From NCBI GenBank assembly GCA_963576785.1, contig OY756142.1, positions 3,162,001-3,226,000 on the forward strand: 64,000 nucleotides of DNA, read 5' to 3'. The notes under the pieces are model-generated. The model saw only the letters and a list, made by a program, of their open reading frames with translations, searched no databases and was not told where the DNA came from. Every line of letters begins with the position of its first letter. Positions within the stretch are counted from its first letter, which is position 1. A program made the translations under genes and the position numbers. The stretch is from Chlorophyllum brunneum (Eukaryota > Basidiomycota > Agaricomycetes > Agaricales > Agaricaceae). Positions 54,587 through 64,000 of the stretch are shown here, in pieces.

Positions 54587-56039
54587 ACGCCTACGACTCC
54601 AAGTGAAATATCTCTGGTTTCCCTCATTTCCAGCGCCGCGAGTGCCGTCGAGTCGTACTATCAAGCCGATAAAATCAAACTTTATGTTACGCCTCTCGAC
54701 GAGGCGGAGCCTCATCCTCCGGGTCAACTTGCCTATCCCTCGGATGTTAGGCGTTCATTGCAGATTCTGGAAGGCGCTTGCATGCAGCTCGCTCTAATGC
54801 TGCCTACCGATTCATGGCCTGCGGCCCTGTCAGGAAGTCACGTACCTCAGATTTTCGAGCCGACTTGGATTACGGTGGCATTGAGGGCTGGGATTGCTGA
54901 TATACTGTTGGATGCACCTTCCGGAATGCACATCTCAGAAATCAGTAAACGATGTGGCGTAGAGAACGGGAAACTGGGAAGGGTATTCCGCTTGCTCTGC
55001 TCGTACCATATTTTCCGTGAAGGCAAGTAAGCTGAAAAAACATAGACGTCTTACACTGACCCAGCCCTGTCTCCCAGGGCGTTCGATCTGACGGCCGTCT
55101 CAGCATGGAACTCCTCAAATCCAACCCAACGTCTGATATGGAGTGGTTTTTATCTATTCCTATCCGTCGCAGCCAATTGTTCCCGTGCCTATGTCAGGGC
55201 AGAAGAATATACCACCACAGCGGTACTCTCATTGACTAACAACCCCCTCGATCATGAAAGCGGCCATTCGTACGCCATTCCAGGATTCTTACTTCGACCG
55301 AGCTACAGGATATCCCCAGCAACAGCGGCATTGCTCGACGCCTTTGTAGGCGCTATCCGCGCTTACGCTTGAAGCTACGAGACCTGCCAGACCGCATCGA
55401 GGAGGCGAAGAATGGGATATGGCCTCAAGAATACCCTGAAGGACTTTCTGAAGGAAGAGTCGAATTCAAAGGCATGGATTTCTTGAAAGAATCGCCCATT
55501 CCCAATTGCGATATCTACTTGGTCAGCCCCATTTCCCAACGTTCTACTTTTTCATTCTGACTGGCTATATTCAGCTCAAGAACATCATGTATGTTCTCTA
55601 GAGTTTTCTGATAGATGACCAGTCACAACTGGCCTGCCGGCGAGGCTGTCAAGATCCTTTCCAATGTCAGAGCGGCAATGAGTCCTTCCAGTCGAGTCAT
55701 GCTTTGTAAGTCTGCACCTCTTTCACCTGCATGTGGTATAGACCCTGAATTAATCCTGACCTGATCTAGACGAATACATTATACAGGGAGCTCATAGGTC
55801 TCCGGACAACGAGTCAGACACGAAAAAAAGCTCCTTACCCGGTCTTTCCCAACCATGACGCTGGGCGCATTCGCCCATATCTCCTCTGTTTCACAAATAT
55901 GATGTTATCAAACAGTAAGGTACGCGGACTCAATGATTATGTTGAGCTTGGACTGGCTGCAGGTCTTCAGTTTGCGAAACCTTCGGATCTTGGAAAGATG
56001 GGTCTTATTGAATTAACGCTCTCACCATCGTTTCAATAA
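54587..56039 (+). pseudogene. O-methyltransferase pseudogene B5
   Basis: A plus-strand copy of the OMT gene with several lesions. The start codon ATG is ACG (54587). The end of exon 1 (APPGHTMLN) and its intron are deleted, so MQL joins the former intron. The region of exon 4 with DVFANNRLS is garbled. Exon 6 and the SAM motif I are missing, because the exon 5 remnant near 55315 joins directly to the AAC..GGCATTGCTCGACG part of exon 7. Exons 7-10 are otherwise readable (RIEEAKNGIWPQEYPEG, HNWPA, a shifted LPGLSQP in place of LPNYG). The exon 5/7 deletion and the promoter changes are shared with B1, so B1 and B5 derive from one already damaged copy. Confidence 0.88.
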
Positions 56040-56633
56040 TAGTGTTTTTCTCTGTATACGACGTTAAATGAGTTACCTTGCATGACTTGGGCACATAACC
56101 GCGATTTCGAGGACCTCGGAGAATGTGTCAGTCCCATGCAAACCGATCAAAATCGGTCTGGCGTAGCAACCATACCCTCCCCACTGCCTAAAACCACCGA
56201 GTGATTGTCGGGACCGGTGTTGCATGTTCGAATGCCAGTATTCTACTAAATCTAGGATTGACGGTGACCCGAAATCGACGGTGACCCAAAATTGCATGCT
56301 GAGGAGGCTTAACAACGTGATGGGACAAGCCCCAATATCATAAGATAGACGCCACGAGCGAGAACAATTCAAGTGGTGTAAGAACTGGAAGTACCATCCC
56401 CCCCAGGTCGCATAGCGGGACAAGTTATGTAGATAGCGGTTGTCACTATGTTTTAGGTGGAGATAGGAGATCTTACTAAGCGGGTTAACGTGTCATGCTG
56501 CCAAGGCGGCTTTCACTGTCTGCGTGCTCTCAAATCAGAAGTCGGAAGGGGAGAAAGGAAATAGAATATTCGGAGACGTATGAAATAGTACAGATCTCGG
56601 TATAAGCAAGGTGAACGAGGGAAAGGAACGGAA
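56040..56633. other. B5-A5 spacer, inverted copy of 558-1164
   Basis: Matches the A0-B1 spacer in reverse complement, including the ACTGGCATTCGAACATGCAAC text (plus strand near 940 on the left side). No gene. Confidence 0.6.
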
Positions 56634-57698
56634 TTAAAAGACGTGTATCGATGATCTACCAAACACAGATGAGACCCGTCGGACTACATCTCGAACACCG
56701 CTCGATCTCCTACATTGCTTGCTGCCATCCCCTGCATCACCAGCAAAAGTAAAATCTCTCCTGAACAATGACTGGACACCCTCAACGTCCGCCCACACAC
56801 CGAACCTGGCCATCCCATAGGCGCTCCACCTCTCGGAAACAATATTGGTTTCCATCTCGTCGTAATCACAGGGAAGTGTGGGTGTGAGGACTGGTGGGGG
56901 TAGATGAAGGGAGGAGATTGACGACAGAGCGTGAGCCATGTCATTTCCATGAAGCTCCTCCGAGATCTCATCCCTCAACGTACGGAGGTAGACTTCGAGG
57001 GCTTTGAAGTACTCCCGAAGAGGGTCGAACGACTTCTTTACTCCCTCCATGCAAGGGAAGATATCCCCCACGAGATCCTCTGACCACGACTGACCCAGCC
57101 GCCTCGACTTGAGGAACACTATCCCATCAGCCCAGAATAAATCGTCTTTGAAGGACGCCGACAGCTGGTCTACTCTATTCTGCGCCTTGTCTATGCTCTC
57201 CACAATCGCACGACACAAGTCCCAGCATGCCCCGATGGACTCCATGACGGAGCCAAGGCAGTCACCGACCATAGGGTCAGAGTCAGGACGCCAGGAAGGA
57301 TGGGCGGGGTTGGTCAAGTGGGAATATTGGGTCACTGTGCGGATGAGAGAGGCATATTTGACGTGGTATTTGGCGATGCGGGCAAAGGGTATGGCGAATT
57401 CTCGTTCGAGAAAGGTGGAGAGGGTACGACGATGGCCCTGGAAGAGCTCATCGAGATCGGTGAAGCGTCTCCTGAACGAGTTGAACCGCCTGTGGTGACT
57501 GAAGATGGAGCAATAGAGGTTGTCGGAGATGGTGTGGAGTGCTTTGACTGCATCCAAAGGCATCTGGGTGACAACCTGGGTAGGCGGGTACTGGCGAGGG
57601 CGAGATAAGGTGACGTGGTACCAGAGCAAACACTATGTGCTCACCACAAGACCCTGCTCGGTGCATTTCAAGTATTGCGAAGTGGTGAATTGCGACAT
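56634..57698 (-). CDS. Family A protein, copy A5 (complete)
   Basis: Complement exons 57645-57698 and 56634-57575 (69-nt intron) encode 331 aa. Exon 1 reads MSQFTTSQYLKCTEQGLV. The second half is the 'EGVKKSFDPLREYFKA' type and is nearly the same as A0 (SRRLGQSWSEDLVGDIF, YGMARFGVWADVEG), as expected if the A5-B5-C3 and A0-B1-C1 blocks are inverted copies. The N-terminal half (DNLYCSIFSHHRRFNSF) matches A6. The tail is RRVSSVFGRSSIHVF. No domain recognised. Confidence 0.85.
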
Positions 57699-60509
57699 TG
57701 TGTGATGATAGTAGTTGCAAGTCAGGTTAACTTGGCCATTTTCTGCGAAGGTTGGATTATTAAATACATAGACGATATCAGGAGAAATAGTTGTGACGTC
57801 AGAGGAAATGCGGAAGTAACCAACGATCATCCACAGAGGTGGTGCTCTAAAACACGGGCAAATGAGTTCCGAGCTTTGGTAAATAGTAACGAGGCTTCGG
57901 GCACGTGGGGGTGATCAACGATCGGGGTGTAATTTGATTGCTAAGGTCCGTCTGGGTGGGACGGCGGATCGATTAGAGATTTAGTGGTGCGAATGGCCGA
58001 AAGTAAGGAGAACATGAATACTCGAATTCTCGTGGCGCACGATGGAACGATGGCTGCAGGAGGCGGGCCTCACTGGGGCTGGTCTCCTTCCCGAATTCCA
58101 GACGCATTCCAGACAGGAGGGAGGAGCGCTCACGCTGTGTTTCATCGCCAATGACCCTGACAGGTGGGATGAAGTTGACTGCTGGGCATTTACTGACCAG
58201 TAGACAAGCGTCAATACACATTCAGTTACGCAGGAGTGGGTGTGAGACAGGGTGCCGCAATCAGGAGCTGGAAGCCATGTAGGGAGTTCTTGGAATTCCG
58301 GATGTACTGCACCGGCCGGGTCTAATCCAGGAGTAATTTTCACTGCACAGATGTTCGTGTGGTTGGTAGTTGAGGTGTGCGGAAGCAATCAACGGACAAA
58401 AAGCAATGTCATCACAGGAGTTCAAGCATGTGGGTGCGATCAAGAATGTGTGATCGATCGAAGGCAGTGCTTGTTTACGCGTTACGCACCCCGAATGTGA
58501 TTTAGGCCAATGGGAGTCTACAAGAGGTGGTCGTATGTTTATATCAAAGCCTGCCATGACATCATATTCGAAAAGGTATCTTGGAGGAGGGTCAACAAAG
58601 TACCTCTTTTTCGTGCCCGCCAACAAAGTCTACCCGAACTTATCAGTCAGTGATCATGATGGTACATGACAATATGACATACGTGTCAATGCCCCCTCTG
58701 CAATTTTGTTCCAGCCTGACTTGTGTCCCTTCTCTGCAAACCATATCGCTCGCGCAGATTGTACACCGACGTGGCCATACGGTACCAAGATGCAACCTTA
58801 ATGAGGTTTCTCGGGATCAGCACATTCAGCCGCACGTATATTCCGAAAAAGTAACAACACACGAATGTCCAATGGGATTCTTCTCCAATCCCTTTAAGAT
58901 CGCTGTACTCGCAGGTCTACAGCCTTCAATAATCGTTTGGCCATGCATCTTTTGCACAATGAGGCTTCCGCTTTCGCGAGCAACTCAGAGGCCAAGAGCG
59001 TAACAGAAGTTGCATCACTGCCGTTTAGGACATCCATCCCGCCTCTGTAAGCAGACTGGACGATCCTGCCTGTGCCATTGGACCAACGATGAATTGACTT
59101 ACCTGTTCGTTGAAGAAACGTGGTTGTGGGTCAGATGCGTCTGGTGGGTCAACGTATTTTGTTCTCACGGTCACATTAAATGTAGTCTCATCGTTTGTCC
59201 CACTCGTTTACTCCCAATCCACCTGATGGTCGTTTTTTCAACATGAACGTGTTCGGGGATTCCACTGGTCTTGTGGTAGCCTGTGGTTATGTCCCCGGGG
59301 TAGACGTGCTTGTGACTTGCCTTGGTTGACTATTACAATGGACCTAGTCCACAAGCCAACCTTCCTCGCCCGATTCAACCCAACACGACCTACACCTATA
59401 CCATCCATTCTGTACGCTCACTCGATAAATGCAGGTAAACTGCTGCTGTGGATGGAATGAATGCCTGCCTCTGATAGCGCTTCAAGGTCCTTTACTCTGA
59501 TTGACCCGATCCTGCTCTCGCCCGACTTCCTGTTTCTTCTCTGCGTATGGAATCGCCCGCCGTGTACAGACTCTTCAGTAACTCTGTATGTGATCATGCG
59601 GTATACCAACACCCTTCGAGGGCTAAATACATATATGCCCCAGTCATTTCTAACACTCTGAGTGACAACACTTGCTGACAAGTGAACGCGCACTAGAGTA
59701 AATTACGTCGGATGGGGACACCGAAGGGAGAGTAGCGACAACAGGCTGAAAGTGATTTGAGGAACACATTAATTGGTGCATCGTCAGTGACGGCGCACAT
59801 TGCCAAAGGTGCCATAGAGTGACTATTACGCCCAGCTACAATGATCATGTCGAGGCGAGCTAATCAACAGTCGTGCACTGGAATCGGAACGTGTACCCTC
59901 CGAAGCCACACCTCGAAAAGACAACACCTGGTCCATGTCAGGAGCAGTGTATCACCAAAACGATTCGGCCCACAACAATTTATCCCCGTTCAAATGGGAG
60001 GACAGACCTGTGCTAGGTGGTGGCAGTGTAACCCGACATACTACGTCATTTCGAAATCGTATGCACTTTCTCGCAAGCAAGCATCCTAAATGCACGACGA
60101 TGCGACAGGACACGTGTCATTAAACAGATTCATGCATGCAATTTGGATGTCATAATCAGAAGAAGTGTCTCCATAGTCTGCGTTAGTTTAGATTAGGAGA
60201 AGTTCAATATAGAGAGAACGGTTGCAGGGTATCCGTGTTGGGGACATGGTCGTGATAGATACAGAAGTTGAAATACTTGTACCGGGATTAGAGCACAGTC
60301 GATTGGAGTAGACTGTAATGTAGAAATACTTAGGAGATCTCATATGGATTGATATCAGCTGCCAAGGCCATGTCTTAGTTATGTTGACTGACTTTTCACT
60401 CCAAATCAAACGTTTGCAAAGGAAGAAATGGAAGTAAATTTAGCAGAGATGTATGGAATAGTATAGATATAAGTAAGATGAATGAGGATGAGAATGAGAA
60501 GAAACAGGA
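57699..60509. other. A5 upstream region and A5-A6 spacer, inverted copy of the A2-A3 spacer
   Basis: 57720-58520 (minus orientation) is the A5 upstream region with the CGGAAGCAATCAACG and GTCATCACAGGAGTTCAAGCATGTG text. 58640-59040 mirrors 13330-13720, and 59100-60509 mirrors 12050-13160. The mirror of the forward frame at 13331-13612 is interrupted here. No gene is called. Confidence 0.55.
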
Positions 60510-61577
60510 TTAAAAGGCGTGTATCGATGATGTACCAAATGCAGAAGAAACTCGTCGGACCACACCTCGAACACCATTGGATCTCCAACTCTGTTCACTA
60601 CCATCCTCAAGCTCGTCGGAGACGGTGTATACTCCTCGGAACAGCGATTGAATACCCTCAACATCTTTCCACACACAGAACCTGGTTATGGTCCCATAGG
60701 CGCTCCACCTCTCGGAAACAATGTTGGTTTCCATCTCGTCATAATCACGGGGCGGTGTGGGTGTGAGAGCTGGTGTGGGTAGATGAAGGGAGGAGATCGA
60801 TGACAGGCCGTGTGCCATGTCGTTACTATGGAGCTCCTCTGAGATCTCGTCCCTCAGAGTGCGGAGGTAAACTTCGTGTGCTTTGAAGTACTCCAAAAGC
60901 GGGTCGAATGACTTCCTCACTGCATCCATGCAAGGGAAGATATCCCTCACAAGATCCTCCGACCACGATTGACCCAGGTGCCTCGACTTGAGGAACACTA
61001 TCCCATCAGCCCAGAACAAGTCGTCCTTGAATGACGCTGACAGCTGGTCTACTCTGCTCTGTGCCTTCTCTATACTCGCCACAATCGCACGACACAAGTC
61101 CCAGCACGCCCCGATGGACTCCATGATGGAGCCAAGGCAGTCACCGACCATAGGGTCAGAGTCGGGACGCCAGGAAGGATGGGCAGGGTTGGTCAAGTGG
61201 GAGTACTGGGTCACTGTGCGGATGAGAGAGGCATATTCGACGTTGTATTTGGCGATACGGGCAAAGGGGGTGGCGAATTCTCGTTCGAGGAAGGTGGAGA
61301 GGGTGCGACGATGGGCCTGGAAGAGCTCATCGAGGTCGGTGAAGCGTCTCCTGAACGAGTTGAACCGCCTGTGGTGGCTGAAGATGGAGCAATAGAGGTT
61401 GTCCGAGATGGTATGGAGTGCTTTGACTGCATCCAAGGGCATCTGAGTGACAACCTGGGTAGGCGGGTACTGGCGAGGGCGAGATAAGTTGACGTGGTAC
61501 CAGAGCAAACACTATGTGCTCACCACAAGACCCTGCTCGGTGAATTTCAAGCATTGCGAAGTGGTGAATTGCGACAT
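60510..61577 (-). CDS. Family A protein, copy A6 (complete)
   Basis: Complement exons 61524-61577 and 60510-61454 (69-nt intron) encode 332 aa. The N-terminal half resembles A5 (DNLYCSIF, RRFNSF) with its own changes (FQAHRRTLS, EFATPFARIA). The second half is the A2/A3 type (DAVRKSFDPLLEYFKAHEVY, MAHGLSSISS) and the last third is closest to A2 (RFCVWKDVEGIQSLFRG, DELEDGSEQ). It is thus a mosaic of the two types. No domain recognised. Its 3' and 5' flanks mirror those of A2. Confidence 0.85.
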
Positions 61578-61679
61578 TGTGTGATGATAGTAGTTGTAAG
61601 TCAGGTTAACTTGGCCAATTTCTGCGAAGGTTGGGTTATTAAATACATAATGATATCAGGAGAAATAGCTGATGACAGA

Positions 61680-62310
61680 GAAAGTGCGGAAGCAATCAAC
61701 GATCGACCACGGGCAAGTAATGACATCACGGGGGTCAAGCACGTGGGCCCGATCAACGATCACAGATCGACAGTCGAGGAGTAATTTGACTGCGAAGGTC
61801 CATCTGGGTGGGATGTCGGATCAAATAGAGTTTGGTATTGCGAAAGCAAGGAGAAAATGAGTACTTGCATACAGATCAATAATCCTCATGGCGCATGACG
61901 GAACGATGCAGGAGGCAAACCTCGCTGCAGCTAGTCTCTTTCCCGAATTCCAGAAGCATCCTAAACAGGAGGGAGGGGCGCTCACGCTGTGCTTTGCCAC
62001 TAACTATTACGGACGGAGGGTTGGGATGACTGCTGGACATTTACTGACCAGTAGACAAGTGCGGATGGGCACCCAGTTAAGGAGAGCGGGTGTGAAACAG
62101 GTGCCGCGATCGTGAGTTGGAAGCCATGCAGCTGGGACCGGATGTACTGCCTCTGCCGGATCTAATCCAGGAGTAACTTTCACTGCACAGACGTTCGCGT
62201 GGCTGACAGTTGGAAAGTGCGGAAGCAATCAATGTTCTAAAACACGGACAAACGAGCTTCCGACTTGCTCAAGTAATGATGTCACGGGGATTCAAGCACG
62301 TGGGAACCAT
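61680..62310 (-). promoter_or_regulatory. Upstream region of A6 with paired CRE-like and CACGTG boxes
   Basis: TGACATCA at 61721-61728 with CACGTG at 61740-61745 (11 nt apart), and TGATGTCA at 62277-62284 with CACGTG at 62297-62302 (12 nt apart). Each pair lies next to a TGCGGAAGCAATCAA motif. This is the inverted equivalent of the pair at 10282-10307 upstream of A2. Confidence 0.5.
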
Positions 62311-62391
62311 CCACAACAGTGCTCTCAACGAGTGCGCCTTTTGTGCAACAGATATTTCCTGGACAATTACTGAGGAGACTTTCGAGGGAGT

Positions 62392-62751
62392 TCACCTGGG
62401 GTGCAGCTCTGCGGTATCTCGTGGTACTTTTATGCTCCCGTGCATCACCTTTTTTCCAGGATGTGAGGAGGTTCCCAGGGCGTGGAAACGATCAACAAGT
62501 TGGAGGAAACGATCGATCAGTGCAAGCACTTGTCCTGTGATACTTGGTGGAGTTGCATTATGCAGCCGAATCACGAGACTCTCGAGGAAGTTGATTAATT
62601 GCTTAGTCTCAATCTCGAGACCGGAGGATGACTTACATATATTAAGGAGGGTTGCTAAATTCACGTGTCCGACATACCGGGTGGTTTCAGAGGTGATTTT
62701 TTTCTCAGCCATAGTTCGGAGTCCGCAAAGCGTTTTCTTTGGGCTCTGCAC
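62392..62751 (-). other. Possible small gene or relic upstream of A6
   Basis: A 119-codon minus-strand frame with helical text (LINFLESLVIRLHNATPP, LIDRFLQLVDRFHALGTS). Its counterpart upstream of A2 (about 9950-10260) is frameshifted. No start context, splice sites or domain support it strongly. A long plus-strand frame (62210-62911) overlaps it and is probably a shadow. Confidence 0.3.
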
Positions 62752-63498
62752 TCATTACCAACTTCCACCGAGTAATCTTGAAGATTTATTGCTGTTATGT
62801 ATGGCCTCCTTCCTGCCGGCACTGAGCAATCCGTTGGATATTGATGAACCTATTAGTACATACCAACACTCAGCCATTCAGCTGTACACACAACATCTGC
62901 CAGGGCTCTAGCCGAGTCACTTAATTGGTGGTCCTTAAGTCGCGACGGCCGATTTCCGTCGGGTTGTCTAAACTGAAACTGGGTTAGGGAATACTAAATC
63001 AGTACTCCGGGGCTTCAAATGTTCTGACGAGGAGGTCCCGACATCGGCGGGTATTATTTCGCACACCCGACTCTTAGTATAATCTGGTGCAAGTTGGCCG
63101 AGGTACGACAACGACTTCCGCCGATTACTCTCTTCCACTTATGATCGATAGTATTCTGCGAATTGTGTCCTGCTTATAACGTTATTAGGCACCCCTACAA
63201 AATCATTGGGATGTTAACAGTTCTCGATCCGGATTCGCTCCTCGATAGGGGCATTTTAGCCGTTGTATCATGTATTTGTAGTTGTTATATTTTGGGGCAG
63301 CGGGATATCCCGGAGTAGCAGGACCCTGACCAGCTATTCAACCTCTCCGCTGTTCAGGTATTGGCGCAACCAGCCGCGCTCATCACATATGACGCCCACA
63401 TCCCACTAATGACTCCAGGTAACCTATCCTGGGAGCCTATACTGTGAAGGTGTAACAGGCTAAGTGGCTATCAGGCTATGTGTCTGTTGTGTAACAGA
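62752..63498. other. Intergenic, nothing recognised
   Basis: About 750 bp between the A6 upstream region and the B6 fragment. It contains no long frame and no repeat shared with the rest of the window that I could detect. Confidence 0.4.
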
Positions 63499-64000
63499 AT
63501 AGCAATCTTCTCGATCCTGAAAGCGGACATTCGTACGCCGTTCAGGATTCTTGCTTCAACCGAACCACTGGATACCCCCGCTCAATATACGAGTATTTCG
63601 AGGGTGTACGTATGATCTTCCCACTCCCATACTGCTTTGCATTAAACTTTATTGACCACCACGTACAGAAAGACGACGATAAGGGGAAAGAGAGAGGGGC
63701 CCGTTTCTCAAGGGGCTTGATAGGATTTAACATTGCAGCAAACAATGCTGGGGATGTCCTCTCAACAGGTGCATATTTTTCCCATCGGGGACGAATTGCT
63801 AAACGTGTCTAACTGATACCGGTCAGATTATCCTTGGGATAAGCTACCCGATGGTACCATTGTCAATGACGTTGGTGGTGGTAACGGCGGCATTGCTCGA
63901 CGCCTTTGTAGGCGCTATCCACACTTACGCTTGAAGCTACAAGACCTGCCAGAACGTATCGAGGAGGCGAAGAATGAGATATGGCCTCAAGAATACCCTG
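63499..64000 (+). pseudogene. O-methyltransferase fragment B6 (5'-truncated, leaves at right edge)
   Basis: Homology to B2 begins abruptly at about 63499 inside exon 5 (NLLDPESGHSYAVQDSCF); exons 1-4 are absent and the DNA before is unrelated. From there the structure is intact and almost identical to B2: exon 5 remainder to 63605, exon 6 63669-63768, exon 7 from 63827 with the SAM motif I DVGGGNGG, running off the window in frame. Exon 7 has a CRRYP text like B1 and B5 rather than CKRYP. Without a 5' end it is called a truncated copy, although recombination with sequence outside the window is possible. Confidence 0.75.

Noticed and set aside
62210..62911. 233-codon plus-strand frame
   Set aside because: It lies across the A6 upstream boxes and is not open in the mirrored region near A2; no motif seen.
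1..64000. CRISPR array or bacterial-type operon
   Set aside because: Repeats are dispersed or gene-sized, with no regular short repeat-spacer pattern; genes contain spliceosomal introns.

Overview
The window is eukaryotic nuclear DNA from a fungus, most likely a basidiomycete of the Agaricomycetes. Genes carry several short introns (about 45-80 nt, GT-AG with a few GC-AG). Recognisable products include a DUF6593-type protein, a DUF6534-type membrane protein, TKL-like kinases, HAP5/NF-YC, TSR2 and GRC3, and there are retroelement remnants. Nothing bacterial (operons, ribosome binding sites, CRISPR) is present. The species cannot be named from the sequence alone.

The window is dominated by recent segmental duplication. 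Three unrelated gene families recur, often in the order A-B-C: family A (unrecognised proteins of about 330 aa; seven loci), family B (class-II O-methyltransferases, OMT; six loci) and family C (GRC3-like polynucleotide 5'-kinase; three loci plus a relic). Left side, 1-18.3 kb: A0(+) B1(-) [inserted small gene] C1(-), then A1(+), A2(+), A3(+) B2(-). Middle: B3(-) at 22-23.9 kb; A4 pseudogene, B4(-), C2(-) at 35.4-42.1 kb. Right side: C3(+) B5(+) A5(-) A6(-) at 51.3-61.6 kb and the start of B6(+) at the edge. The right side is an inverted copy of the left, including non-coding spacers, so the window has a palindromic layout with a core of roughly 40 kb.

Splice-aware reading gives complete OMT genes for B2, B3 and B4 (454, 458 and 454 aa; ten exons each, with 12-nt and 14-nt micro-exons). 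B1 and B5 are pseudogenes that share deletions. Only C3 of the GRC3 loci is intact (771 aa); C1 and C2 are frameshifted. Family A is complete at A1, A2, A3, A5 and A6, and its copies are mosaics of each other, which suggests gene conversion.

Between the duplicated blocks lie unique regions. 18.9-20.7 kb holds a DUF6534-like membrane protein gene. 24.7-26.9 kb holds a non-LTR retroelement with only ORF1, flanked by a target-site duplication. 28.7-34.3 kb holds three minus-strand kinase-like genes in tandem, all damaged, one split by an LTR-like sequence. 43.6-48.6 kb is a well-preserved single-copy island: a multi-pass membrane protein, TSR2, HAP5/NF-YC and a DUF6593-like protein. TSR2 and GRC3 both act in ribosome biogenesis and HAP5 is a general transcription factor subunit, so the island looks like core genome while its flanks look like a rapidly rearranging accessory zone.
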